Shown in pieces: positions 17,930 to 27,923 of a stretch of DNA of 64,000 nt (position 1 is its first letter; the number at the start of each line of letters is the position of its first letter). Source of the DNA: G963422275 sp963422275 (GTDB taxonomy: Bacteria; Pseudomonadota; Alphaproteobacteria; Rhodobacterales; Rhodobacteraceae); assembly GCA_963422275.1 (NCBI GenBank), contig OY729418.1, forward strand, positions 1,426,001 through 1,490,000, read 5' to 3'. The notes beneath the pieces are model-generated. The model saw nothing but the letters and a program-made list of their open reading frames with translations, ran no database searches and was not told the origin of the DNA. Position numbers and translations under genes: made by a program.

Positions 17930-20827
17930 ATTAAACATCGAGTTCGAGATCAATGGCAGACATGTGCGCAAGCGCGCGAAGCCTTACCAGCGGCTGCTGG
18001 ACTTCGTCCGCGACGAATTGAACCTGACCGGGTCCAAAGAAGGCTGCGGCGCCGGCGAATGCGGAACCTGCTCGATGTTCGTGGACGGCAAGCTCGTGAA
18101 ATCCTGCCTCATGCCGGTGGCAAAGGCGCAGGGTTGCAGGATCGAGACCATCGAAGGCCTCGCAGGCATCTCGGGCGAGCTGACGCCTGTTCAGAAGGCA
18201 TTCTACAAGACTGGCGCAAGCCAGTGCGGCTACTGCATTCCAGGAATGGTCATGGCTGCGACCGCGGCTCTTCGCGAGGTGCCAAATGCCGGGATCGAGG
18301 AAATCAAGGAGCGGCTTGGCGGCAACATCTGTCGATGCACAGGCTACACCAAGATATTCGAAGCGGTCCGGATCGCTCGCGACGTGATGTCCGGAAAGCT
18401 GGCGCCGAGTGCGCTTGAAGGTGACGGGGCCGGGAATTCATACATAGGAAACAACGTCAGGCGACTGGACGCGCCGGCCAAGGTGTCGGGAAGACTCCGG
18501 TATGCAGGAGACATGATCATGCCGGGCATGCTGCACATGCAAGTTCTGAGGAGTCCGCATGCACACGCGACCATCAATTTGCTTGACACCAGTGCCGCCG
18601 AAGCATTGCCAGGAGTTGTCTGCACGGTTACGGCGGACGATGTTCGGGGAGAGGACGGTTTTGGCGTCTTTGTGCACGACCAGCCGGTCCTGGCAAGAGG
18701 CAAGGTGCGGTACGTGGGCGAGGCTGTTGCCGCGATTGTCGCCGAGGACCCTCTTTCCGCCCGCGTTGCGCTGGACGCAATTGAAGTGAATTACCAGGAA
18801 CTGCCTGCGGTCTTCGACCCGAACGAGGCCATGGCATCGGGTGCACCAGTGCTGCACGACCATTCTCCAGACAACTTGGTGAAGCACATTCCGATCCGGC
18901 GGGGCGACATTGACCGTGGATTCACCGATGCGGATTTGATCGTGGAGGAGACTTACACAACCCAGCCGGTCGAGCACGCATACTTGGAACCAGAGGCGGG
19001 GCTCGCCTACGTCGATCACGATGACGTGGTGACCGTGGTCTCGCCAAGCCAAAACATCACTCACCACCGGCACATGCTTGCCAAGATCATTGGAATTCCA
19101 ATTCACAAGGTGCGCTTCATAATGAGCCCCGTGGGCGGCGGGTTCGGAGGCAAGGAAGACATGATCTATCAAGGGATGCTCGCCCTTGCTGCCATGAAGA
19201 CGCGGCAGCCTGTACGGCTCGTGTTCACTCGGGAAGAGTCGATGATCTCCACGGCAAAGCGACACCCAGCAAGGATAGATTACAAGATGGGGCTGCTTAA
19301 CGACGGTCAGATAACTGCGGTGTCATTCCGCATGGTATCGGATGGTGGCGCGTACGGCATGTCAACTGAAGGGGTGATGCGAAAAGCGGCGATCCTCTCT
19401 TGCGGTCCCTACAATATACCGAATGTCCAGATTGACACCTACGGGGTTTACACCAACAACACTCCCGGCGGCGCGTTTCGAACGTTCGGAGCGATGCAAT
19501 CCCAATTCGCCACGGAATCTCATCTTGACATATGTGCAGGCAAGCTGGGTCTTGATCCTTTCGAGATCAGGCGCATTAACATGATGCGGGACGGCGCGAT
19601 TACGCACACTCGCCAGAAGCTGGGATCGGTATCGATCGGCCGCGTGCTGGAATCGGCAGAGCAGGCTTCTGGATGGGAGTCAGGACATCCAAACGTTCGC
19701 GGTCCAGTTCGCAACGACCTTGGCGGCGAAGGAATCAGGCTCCCTTGCACGTTGGGGGCCAGATTCTCCCAGCCAGAATGGCAGAACCGGCGGGAAGTTG
19801 CGTGACTAGGGTGTGCAAAATGCGGGGCCGAGGCGTTGCGGCAAGCTGGTATGGCATTGCTCGAACCGCAACGATTGACAGGGCTGGCGCTTGGGTCGAG
19901 CTTGATGACGGCGGCACCGCGAAGGTCGTCACGGGAGTGACCGAAATTGGTGAAGGAATCCTGACGGTTCTGGCTCAGGTAGCTGCCGAAGAGCTCGGAA
20001 TCAAGCCGAGTGAAGTCATCATAGGTGACAACGACACGGCGCGGTCTCCTGAGGCCGCGCACGCAGGCGCTACCCGTCAAACTTACATGATTGGCAACTG
20101 TGTCGCGCTCGCCTGTCGCGAGGCGCGGGAGAAGCTTGACGTTGAATTGGCCAACCAATGGGGTGTCGAGCCGGGCACTATCAACGCCTTCGATGGCGAA
20201 ATCTGGTCCGAAGGCTCCAACTTCCGGATCACGATGGATGAGGCAGTCGACATATGCAAGAAGCGGGGTGTGGTGCCCGTGGGTTCCGGGTCCTTCACGG
20301 CCCGCCACACCGGCCTGGATCCGGCAAACGGGTCCGGGAGCCCTTGGCAGGCGTACGTATTCGGCTGTCAAGTTGCTGAAGTGGAGGTGGACACTGCTAC
20401 CGGCGAGGTGCAGGTGCTAGGCGTATGGGCAGCTCATGATGTGGGCCGCGCCATAAATCCCCGTGGCGTGGAGGGCCAGATCGAAGGAGGAGTCGTGCAG
20501 GGCTTGGGGCAAGCCTTGATGGAGGACTACGTGCTCAAGGATGGCCATACGACGACACAGGGATTCGCCAAGTACATATTGCCGACATCGCTAGACATTC
20601 CCAAAATAAACAGCGTGATCGTGGAGGATCCAGACCCGCTCAGCCCGCTCGGAGCCAAGGGAATAGGCGAACCATCGCTGATCCCGACAGCCCCCGCGAT
20701 CATGAACGCGATTTACGATGCGGTCGGTGTCCGCATCACTTCACTGCCAGCAAAGCCCGAGAAGATACTGGCCGCACTGGAACTGAACGCCCGGTCCGAA
20801 CAATCGCAACAGGACACCGCCGGATAG
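17922..20827 (+). pseudogene. Fused 2Fe-2S / molybdopterin subunit of a molybdenum hydroxylase (XdhD-like), frame-interrupted
   Basis: The first 628 residues combine a 2Fe-2S module (GSKEGCGAGECGTC, then CGYCIPGM and NICRCTGY, about residues 35-145) with a Mo-cofactor domain (VSPVGGGFGGKEDM, then NNTPGGAFRTFGAMQS). The frame ends at 19805. Sequence from about 19820 to 20827 in another frame carries the rest, from RGRGVAASWYGIA to the catalytic glutamate region GAKGIGEPSLIPTAPAI. About 130 bases between SGWES (19678) and RGRG look foreign to the family, so the lesion is more than one lost base. Unless repaired by an assembly error, the holoenzyme is not made. The predicted role is hydroxylation of a heterocycle or purine-like substrate. 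Confidence 0.8.
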
Positions 20828-20901
20828 GATCGGAAAAGAGCTTTATGATTCGGCGCAGATGACCTGGAACCGAAGGGTTCCTTCATTAAACGGAGAGGAG
20901 A

Positions 20902-21876
20902 ATGATGAAGATCTCGTTACAGAAGCCGTTGCTTGTGACAGCAGTTGCCGGCTTTTCTGCTTCGGCAGGACTAAACGCACCCGCGCAGGCGGATTTTCCC
21001 GAAAAGCCGGTGGAAATGACAGTCCTGTTCGGTGGCACCGCGCAAACCATTGGCCAGCTTCTGGCCGATCTCATGTCTGACAGTCTGGGCGATTCCGTTG
21101 TGGCGGTCAGCCGGACCGGAGGAGGCGGTGCTGTCGGGTACACGCATGTTCAGAGCACGGCTGCCGATGGCCACAACATAGTGTGGAATTCGAACTCCGT
21201 TAGCACGTCGTACTATCGCGGCAACATGCCGTTCAACTACGAGGCCTTCGCGCCGATCGCGCGAGTCAGCATAGAAGTTCCCGCGCTCGCCGTGCGTTCC
21301 GATTCCGGGTGGAGTTCGCTGACGGACATGGTTGATGCCGTCGCTGCCGGCAACGAAAAGCTGAAAGTCGGCATATCTGGCAATGGATCCTTCACCCATC
21401 TCACCTCCGCGGCGCTGTTTGACGCGGTCGGCATTTCCGACAAGATCGTTTTCGTCCCATACGCAAGAGGAACCGCGCCGGTAGAGTTGCTCGCTGGGCG
21501 CATCGACGCAGCCGTCCAGTGGCCGGGACAATTCGTTCAGCATGAGCAGTCCGGGGAGATCGCGATTCTCTGCGTTACAAGCAAGGATCGAATTCCTCTG
21601 ATACCGGACACTGCGACATGTGCAGAGGAAGGCGCAAGCGACTTGGACATAAGCATGTGGCGCGGTTTGGCCGCACCTGCAGGGACCCCGCCAGAAGTGA
21701 TAGAAAAATTGCAGAACTCTGCCAAGGCCGCCATCGAGTCGGATGAGTTCCAAGCAGCTTCAGAGCAGATCGGATTCAAGTCCGCATACCTTCCCGCTGA
21801 CCAGTTCGGCAACCTGATTGCGGCGGACGACGCCATGATTGGGACCCTGATGGAGAGTCTGGGCCTCAGGAAATAG
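20902..21876 (+). CDS. Tripartite tricarboxylate transporter (TTT) substrate-binding protein (TctC/Bug family)
   Basis: A 324-residue Bug-type periplasmic receptor. A signal peptide (about residues 1-31, ending near APAQA) is followed by the family opening DFPEKPVEMTVLFGG. Later come RTGGGGAVGYTHVQ, VGISGNGSFTHLTS and the typical late segment MWRGLAAPAGTPPEVIEKLQ. The ATG at 20902 follows GGAGAGGAG. A small GGAACC/GGTTCC hairpin at 20866-20881 lies upstream. It delivers a carboxylate to TctAB, encoded immediately downstream. Confidence 0.92.
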   Translation: MMKISLQKPLLVTAVAGFSASAGLNAPAQADFPEKPVEMTVLFGGTAQTIGQLLADLMSDSLGDSVVAVSRTGGGGAVGYTHVQSTAADGHNIVWNSNSVSTSYYRGNMPFNYEAFAPIARVSIEVPALAVRSDSGWSSLTDMVDAVAAGNEKLKVGISGNGSFTHLTSAALFDAVGISDKIVFVPYARGTAPVELLAGRIDAAVQWPGQFVQHEQSGEIAILCVTSKDRIPLIPDTATCAEEGASDLDISMWRGLAAPAGTPPEVIEKLQNSAKAAIESDEFQAASEQIGFKSAYLPADQFGNLIAADDAMIGTLMESLGLRK

Positions 21877-21886
21877 GAAAGGTCTT

Positions 21887-22363
21887 GTGACTCATCGGGG
21901 ATCGAACCTTCTCCTAGGAGGAATCGTGGTCTTTGGCGCCGGACTTTGGTGCTGGGGTGTGGTGGTCTCCATCCCCAGTACCGGAGATGAAGCGCGGCTC
22001 GGAGCCAGAGGCTTCCCGATGGCGATGGGTCTGTTGCTTGGGGCGCTGGGGATCGTGCTGGTGTTGCAGGCCTTGGTGCGCCCGTCCTCGGTGCCGGAAA
22101 TGGGGAGTCTGAAGGGAGAGTTCCGTACTGTCGCCTGCACCGTTGGCCTTCTCGTCGGATACGCGGTGCTGCTGGAATACACGGGGTTTCTGATCGCGAC
22201 GATCGTCACTGTCGCCGTCGCCGTCGGGCCGGTGCTCGGCATCTGGCGGTGGCTGCTCATCACCGGAATGTCCGGAGGTCTTGGTTTTGGAATTTACTTG
22301 ATCTTGGGAAAGTTGCTCGGCGTATACCTTCCTTCGGGAAAAATTGTGAATCTCGCCCTTTAG
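21887..22363 (+). CDS. TTT transporter small membrane subunit (TctB family)
   Basis: A 158-residue membrane protein with four hydrophobic segments (LLLGGIVVFGAGLWCWGVVV, FPMAMGLLLGALGIVLVLQ and two overlapping helices in the C-terminal half), matching the TctB subunit in size and topology. The apparent start is GTG at 21887, 10 bp after tctC, and tctA follows 9 bp later. Its role is as small partner of the TctA permease. Confidence 0.85.
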   Translation: MTHRGSNLLLGGIVVFGAGLWCWGVVVSIPSTGDEARLGARGFPMAMGLLLGALGIVLVLQALVRPSSVPEMGSLKGEFRTVACTVGLLVGYAVLLEYTGFLIATIVTVAVAVGPVLGIWRWLLITGMSGGLGFGIYLILGKLLGVYLPSGKIVNLAL

Positions 22364-22372
22364 GAAACGGAA

Positions 22373-23883
22373 ATGGACCCGTTCCTGGCCGCGTTGGCAG
22401 CTGTTTCAGACCCATTTACGCTCTGCGCCATTGTAGCGGGGTCAGTCATCGGGATCATCTTCGGGTCCGTGCCGGGCCTTACTTTCTCGATGGCGCTCGC
22501 GCTGGTTCTGCCCCTCACCTTCAGGTTTGAAACGAGCGCCGCTGTCGGCATGCTGCTCGGCACGTATATCGGCGGCATGACGGGTGGTTCGGTATCCGCC
22601 ATTCTGCTTGGAATTCCCGGGACCCCGTCAGCCGCCGCGACTGCACTTGACGGTTACAAGATGACGCGATCGGGGCGTGCGGGTCTGGCACTCGGCGGAG
22701 CGGTGTTCGCCTCGGGTTTTGGCGGTATATTCTCGCTGGTGATCATGATCGCTTCGGTGGATTTCGTCGCCCGCCTAGCCATCAAGTTCGGCCCGGTCGA
22801 GATATTTGCCCTGGTGATCTTCGGCCTTTCGACAATTTGCGGCTTGGCGGAGAAATCGCTTGTCCGCGGCCTGATCGCCGGCGTCATCGGCTTGCTGCTG
22901 ATGACCATCGGGCTTGACGAGGTGGACGGAGTGGCCCGAATGACCTTCGGCTGGACGCCTCTGCTGCAAGGCGTGAATCTTCTTGTGGCGATGGTCGGGC
23001 TGTTTGCGGTTCCGCATGTAATACGGACACTGGTGGACTATCGAGATCAGCGATCATTTCAGTTGCATTCGTCGGACATCCGAAGCGAGTTGCCGTCATT
23101 TGGGCAGCTTAAGCAGAATGTCTGGCTCTTGTGTCGGTGCTCTGCGCTAGGCACTGGAATTGGCTCGATTCCGGGTACAGGGGGTCCAATAGCCGCATTC
23201 CTCGCCTACGATCATGCCAAGCGATTTTCCAAGGACAAATCCAAATTTGGAAAGGGATCTCTGGAGGGCGTGCTCGCGCCAGAGTCTGCGAACAACGCTG
23301 TCACCGGTGGCGCGATGATTCCGCTTCTTTCTCTCGGAATTCCCGGCGATCCTGCGACCGCGATAATTCTGGGGGATTTCTGATTCATGGTCTTGTGCCC
23401 GGACCGATGCTCTTCCAGCAAAGCAAGCCGGAAGTGTACTTGATCTATCTTGCGATTCTGGTGGCCTACATCACCGTTGTGGTGTTCCAGTATTTTGGAA
23501 TCAGGGCTTTCGTGAAGTTGCTCAGGGTTCCTCCGCACCTTCTTGCGGTCGGAGTTCTGATTATGTGCGGCCTCGGCGCGTTCGCGATCCGCAATTCCTT
23601 CCTGGATGTCTACACAATGACTGGAGTGGGATTTGTCGGGTACCTGCTGATCAAGGCGCGGATACCGGTTACCCCGATAATCCTGGGGCTCGTCCTCGGT
23701 CCCACACTGGAGCGGGAATTCCGGACAGCGCTTATCCTCTCCGAGGGCAGTTTCACGACATTTTTCTCCTCCGTAACCGCACTGGTCTTCTATGCGTTCA
23801 CAATCTGCGTGATCGGCCTGCATGTATTCTCGCGGATGAGGGAAGCTCGCAAAAAACCGCTTGCAACCACTGAAAGCATCTAG
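22373..23883 (+). pseudogene. TTT transporter large permease (TctA family), single-base frameshift
   Basis: A TctA-type permease of normal total length (about 503 codons) with the family glycine-rich motifs GSVPGLTFSMALALVLPLTF, GGMTGGSVSAILLGIPGTP and SIPGTGGPIAAFLAYDHAKR, plus the second-half ESANNAVTGGAMIPLLSLGIPGDP. The frame breaks at 23376-23383, where LGDF-stop replaces the expected LGGFLIHGL. One G missing from a run (five instead of six) restores continuity, and the remainder runs to 23883. It is either a recent inactivation or a consensus error. The TAG stop lies inside the CTAG target of the following IS. Confidence 0.88.
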
Positions 23884-24720
23884 GTCGTGTACTCATAAAG
23901 GGAAAAGGGATTTTCTTTCCGGCTCCGATGTGATTCAATCTTCCAAACAGTGGGAGATTGAGGATGCAGGGCCGGCACGATCTGACGGATGCGGAATGGG
24001 CGATCATCTCGCCGTTGCCGCCTGACAAGCCGCGGGGCGTTCCGCGGGTGGACGACCGGCGGGTGATCAGCGGGATCTTTCACATCCTGCGCACCGGCAC
24101 GCCGTGGCGCGACCTTCCGCAACGCTGCGGGCCGCATGCGACAGTCTGCAACCGCTGGGCCAGGCAAGGGGTGCGGGAGCGCCTGTTCGGGGCGCTGGCG
24201 ACGGGCTCGCCGGGATCTCTTCATCTCCTGGACGCCTCGGTGGTGCGCGTCCACCAGCACGCCGCGGGCGGAAAAAAGGGGGTCCGGATCACGCCATCGG
24301 ACGCTCGAGAGGCGGGCTGAGCACCAAAATCCACGTCGTCGTCGACGGCCTTGGCCTGCCGCGGCGCTTCGTGATCACCCCGGGCCAAGCCTCCGACAAG
24401 GCTGCCGTGCCGGCCCTCCTTGACGGCCTTGAGCCGGCCCGGGACACCGTCGCCGACCGCGGCCATGACGCCCGCGCCATCCTCAAGCTCATTGCCGACC
24501 ATGGCTCTTGTCCCCACATCCCGACCCAACGGGATCGCCGGGAGCAGCGCTCCGCATCCCATGACCTCTACCGCCAACGCAATCTCGTCGAACGCTTCTT
24601 CAACAAACTCAAGCACTTCCGAGGCATCTCGACCCGCCATCACAAGCTCGCAAGAAACTTCCACGCCGCAATCGCCCTCGCCTCCATCCACCTCTGGATC
24701 AAAACTAATGAGTACACGAC
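23884..24720 (+). mobile_element. IS5-family (IS427 group) insertion sequence, complete copy
   Basis: An 837-base element with perfect terminal inverted repeats GTCGTGTACTCAT / ATGAGTACACGAC, flanked by CTAG on both sides (23880-23883 and 24721-24724). It inserted at the stop codon of tctA without altering its coding capacity. A shortened relative lies at 52203-52899 and a remnant at 27577-27917. Confidence 0.92.
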
Positions 24721-24724
24721 CTAG
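23964..24724 (+). CDS. IS427-group transposase, two overlapping frames (programmed frameshift)
   Basis: ORFA (23964-24320) encodes the N-terminal DUF4096-like part (LTDAEWAIISPLPPDKPRGVPRVDDRRV). The DDE catalytic part continues in the -1 frame to 24724 (GLSTKIHVVVDGLGLP, ADRGHDARAI, RNLVERFFNKLKHFRGISTR). The frames overlap at AAAAAAGGGGG (24272-24282), a typical slip site for this group. The YREK-type signature is present as RNLVERFFNKLK. The final TAG is completed by the flanking CTAG target duplication rather than by the element. Confidence 0.88.
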
Positions 24725-24774
24725 TTCCCGGCTTGCATTGGATATGGGGGACAGACTGATGGAGCGAGTGCGGT

Positions 24775-25074
24775 TTCGAGCATCGATGAACTGATGGCGC
24801 CGCCGAGGCGGCAAAGACGCGCGGCTTTCGTCGCCATCGCTGCAAGTCCTGCGGTCAGACATTCGGGGCTACCCTCAGCCGCATCCTGCCGGCACTGGAG
24901 CCGCCACAGTCGGATCAAGGGCTTCTCGCGACGTTTCCGCGGCATCGCCACCAAGTGTCCGGACAGCTGTTCGAGGCGGTTCCATCTCGTCGTCCTGGGC
25001 AAGCACCCATCGTCAGGAGCAGGCCTCGCCGCCGCCAGCGCCAGGACAGGCCTACAATTCACGAATTGAGCCTT
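24775..25074 (+). mobile_element. MITE-like, internally deleted IS1595-family element (copy 2, left end missing)
   Basis: It carries part of the transposase zinc-finger region (FRRHRCKSCGQTFG) joined to the C-terminal end (SRIKGFSRRFRGIATKC). It ends with the right inverted end TTCACGAATTGAGCCTT (25058-25074). The left end is lost towards the IS427 element. It is the same family as the 11.8 kb element but with a different internal deletion. Confidence 0.6.
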
Positions 25075-25117
25075 ATAATATGGTTCTGACATGATGTGTT
25101 CATGACGAAGCGGGAAC

Positions 25118-25560
25118 ATGCGATGCATGAAGCAACCCTTGAACGGTGTGCGCAATGGTGAAGGCCGCGGGTGTTGCCACCTCGACCGTGTGGACGATTT
25201 AGCGCGCGCATGGCCCTGCGTCGTGTACCCGGCCCCCGCCTGCCCTGAACCCGCTCGGCGGCATGGTCATCGGCCAGCGCGCTGCACGCCATCGCTACCG
25301 GGAGTTTCTCAAGCGGATCGAGCGCAACGTCTCCGCCGCACCTCGATCCATGCCATCTTGGACAACTGCGTCACCCACAGCGGAAACGGATGCGCTCTAG
25401 CTTGTTAGGCATCCGCGCTGGACCTTCTGCTCCGTCGGCGAGCTTTGACAGGCCCTCCTCCGTTTCATCGGAGAGCGTACCGCCAACGAGGCGCGACCAT
25501 TCTCCCGAAGCGCAGACCTCGGCAAAATCATCGCCGCAGGAAAAAGAAAGTCTCAGCATT
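25118..25560 (+). pseudogene. IS630-family transposase remnant
   Basis: In several frames it retains the C-terminal half of an IS630/Tc1-type transposase: HRYREFLKRIERNVS, a degraded ILDNCVTH segment, VRHPRWTFCSV and ALLRFIGERTANEARPF. Stops and frameshifts interrupt it. The N-terminal helix-turn-helix part is missing. Confidence 0.6.
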
Positions 25561-26158
25561 TGAATCAATCCGCTAGACAACTATTCGACTTCCTCAGGGG
25601 TGCCGTCCAAAGAGCTTTCGGATCTTCGATTTCGGACGGTGATATCGAAGACCTTCCGAAGTTCATCCGCTGGCATTCACTGATCAACCGTCATGGGAAG
25701 ACACTGCGGAGCACGTCGCGACCAAACACGCTGCTTGGTAACCCTGTCGTATTCTTCGACTCTAGATGGCTTGATTGTCTTGCTGCACACAGCCATGCTA
25801 TACAAAAGTGATATTGACAGGGGAAGATGTGCTCTATGTTCTCAATCCTAGGCAGGGATGAGAAGAGACGTTGCGGAGGAAGCAGGTTGACAACGGAGGA
25901 CATCGCTTATGGCGGGACTATTGGTACGACCTGACAGAGGCGACCTGTCCGTTGCCTGCAGCCTGAACTCCTTTATCACGGACTGGGAAGCGGCACGAAG
26001 TGCTTTCATAGGGTGCATCAAAGACGGATTCCGCAACTTGACCAATCCGCGGCCCTAGTGATTTCAGTAGCGATTCCTCGAGGGATCTCGGGGAGGCGTG
26101 GTGCAAATACCGTATATTTGGGGGATCAAGAACTATTGTTCTGCGGGCAGAGTCTCTG
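25561..26158. other. Region upstream of the three-gene cassette, no gene recognised
   Basis: About 600 bases with composition close to 50% GC, lower than the flanks. A short rightward frame (25560-25811, 83 codons) has no recognisable family. The end of this stretch should contain the promoter of the cassette; I see no clear -35/-10 pair. Confidence 0.4.
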
Positions 26159-26632
26159 ATGCTCAACTTCCCGGATATGCTCAACATTGACCACCCGATC
26201 TTCCTCGAGATAGTACAACGGTCGCTGGAAAAGCTGTTGCCTGCGCTAGGTGGATACGAGCGGCACTCCTATACGTTGAACTCGAACTATCATATGAAGC
26301 TTCTAGACGGTCACGCGGACTGCTATCTCGCACGGCATGGGAGCCGGGAAATCGAGGTGGTGGCGAATGGCCTCGCAGAAACGGAATACAGGCCGACCAT
26401 AGGGTTCACGCTTAGGAGCAAGGATGAATCCAGGGTATTTCGACGCATCATCGAGAAGTCCGAGATATCAGAGAATGGTCTATTCATTTCGAACTACATT
26501 TTCGTTTCATTGCCGACTTTGACGACATTCGATGAGGAGAAGGACTGGATCGACCGTACTGCCGCCCAAGCCGACACCGTTGCTGGAATTTCATATCAGG
26601 AAGATAACGCAGATGATTATGCAGACGTTTAG
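26159..26632 (+). CDS. Uncharacterised protein, first gene of a three-gene cassette
   Basis: A 157-residue soluble protein that I do not recognise. It has mixed alpha/beta character, with DHPIFLEIVQRSLEKLLPAL near the N-terminus, a central HADCYLARHGSREIEVVANG and an acidic tail. There is no signal peptide and no membrane segment. The ATG at 26159 was chosen as the longest plausible start; a second ATG lies 18 bases on. Its last 20 bases overlap the start of the next gene, implying translational coupling. Codon use appears less GC-biased than in the catabolic operons, consistent with horizontal acquisition. Confidence 0.6.
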   Translation: MLNFPDMLNIDHPIFLEIVQRSLEKLLPALGGYERHSYTLNSNYHMKLLDGHADCYLARHGSREIEVVANGLAETEYRPTIGFTLRSKDESRVFRRIIEKSEISENGLFISNYIFVSLPTLTTFDEEKDWIDRTAAQADTVAGISYQEDNADDYADV

Positions 26633-27161
26633 CCGCGAGCCCGATTTTCACTGCAGTTTCAATCTCAAACGCGAAGCTCGGTTCGCACCGGCCGCAGTTA
26701 AATCTCAGAACGTAGGCTCAGGAGCTTTCCAGACGCGCGTCGCAGAACTGCAAACGAACTCGGAATCCTTACGGGACCGGACACAGCAGCCAATGGTGAT
26801 GCGCTGGCTCAAAGATGCTTTGGAAAACGTGGATCAAATTGATCAGGAGGCCGAGGAGGAAGACTATCCCCCCATCGGAGATGTAGCGAAGAGGAACGCC
26901 AAGAGCGTGCTCTTCACCGCGTGCCAAAGCCCCCTTGAACCCCATGTGTACGCCTCGATGGACGGAGAAATTGGTGTTTACTTCAAGTCACCAGTGGTGC
27001 AGGCTGCACTATTGATTTTGTTGAACAACGACGGAGGTGCAGGCGTTTACTGGTCGGTGAGCGGGAAAAGCAAACGCCAGCACTACGATGACGCATCAGA
27101 ACTGCCGATCGATTTGTTGCACGCCTTGGGAGGACTGCCTCTCTCTCAATTCCTTGAATAG
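26613..27161 (+). CDS. Uncharacterised protein, second gene of a three-gene cassette
   Basis: A 182-residue protein of unknown function. The ATG at 26613 is preceded by AGGAAG at a usable distance and overlaps the first gene. The middle is strongly acidic (DQIDQEAEEEDYPPIGDVAK, about residues 75-94). The C-terminal part, YASMDGEIGVYFKSPVVQAA followed by LLILLNNDGGAGVYWSVSGK, looks like a compact beta-rich domain of the kind seen in many unannotated accessory proteins. It has no catalytic motif I can name and no membrane segment. Confidence 0.6.
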   Translation: MIMQTFSREPDFHCSFNLKREARFAPAAVKSQNVGSGAFQTRVAELQTNSESLRDRTQQPMVMRWLKDALENVDQIDQEAEEEDYPPIGDVAKRNAKSVLFTACQSPLEPHVYASMDGEIGVYFKSPVVQAALLILLNNDGGAGVYWSVSGKSKRQHYDDASELPIDLLHALGGLPLSQFLE

Positions 27162-27165
27162 GCGA

Positions 27166-27576
27166 ATGGTGCCCTTGAATGAGGCTGAGAACCTCGGCAG
27201 GAGCGTTTGCTCGAGTAAAAGTGCCAAGAAAGCCAATCGGGCGAAACCAATTCCGGAGGTGTTCCTCGTTCGCCTAGACGATGATCGAATTTCCGTGGAC
27301 AGGATGGATCACGCAGAGCGCAGGGAAATGGCAAATCTCGCAACCATCAGGGGCCAAGGGCGAGGCAACGGTAGTAAAGACCTTCGGGGTTGGGCCCTGC
27401 TAAGCGTAAATCATGCAGCGGCGAACGGGCGGACTGTGGTGGCAAGCCCATTGCCGGATAACCCATACCACGCGGACATTTGCCTGAATTTGCCTGAAAG
27501 TGGAGAACGTCGCGAAAGGCAAAAGGAGTACTCTGTGGATCTCGCAGCTCGTGCGTACTGGGAAAACCCTCCTTAG
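27166..27576 (+). CDS. Uncharacterised conserved-looking protein, third gene of a three-gene cassette
   Basis: A 136-residue protein starting four bases after the second gene. The first 40 residues are basic and low in structure. The rest forms a domain with ISVDRMDHAERREMANLA, LRGWALLSV and VVASPLPDNPYHADICLNLP. I recall similar hypothetical proteins in accessory islands but cannot name a family. Its TAG stop lies exactly at the junction with an IS427-type remnant, so the native C-terminus may have been slightly longer. Position and spacing mark it as part of one operon with the two preceding genes. Confidence 0.6.
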   Translation: MVPLNEAENLGRSVCSSKSAKKANRAKPIPEVFLVRLDDDRISVDRMDHAERREMANLATIRGQGRGNGSKDLRGWALLSVNHAAANGRTVVASPLPDNPYHADICLNLPESGERRERQKEYSVDLAARAYWENPP

Positions 27577-27917
27577 GTTGTGTACTCATCATGTCGGATC
27601 TGGAGCCTGACGCAGGCCAAGGTGACGGCCGACAGGCAGTTTCGCGCCAGCTTGCCGCAGCGCGTTGCGATCGCGCGGAAGTGCTTGAGCCTAGTGAAAA
27701 AACGCTCGACAAGGTTGCGCTGCCGACAGGCGGCGGAGCGACCGAACGCCGCTCCCTCCGGTTGCTCAGGGTCGGAATGTGCGGCCGCGAGCCAAGTGCG
27801 CCGATCGGATCGAGAATGGCGCGGGCGTCATGCCCCCGGTCGGCCACGGTGTCGCGCGCCGGGGGAACGCCGACGAGCGGCGTCGCTTCCGAGATTGCCA
27901 CTGGCGCGCGTTTGCAC
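27577..27917 (-). mobile_element. IS427-group IS5 remnant
   Basis: It begins with the terminal sequence GTTGTGTACTCAT and continues on the minus strand with degraded DDE-domain pieces (QRNLVERFFTRLKHFRAIA-like and VADRGHDARAI). The other end is lost where the IS982 copy inserted, in or near GAGTTA. Confidence 0.65.
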
Positions 27918-27923
27918 GAGTTA

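Noticed and set aside
20866..20881. GGAACC / GGTTCC hairpin as a terminator before tctC
   Set aside because: The stem is only six pairs and no T run follows; it is more likely neutral or an attenuator-like structure.
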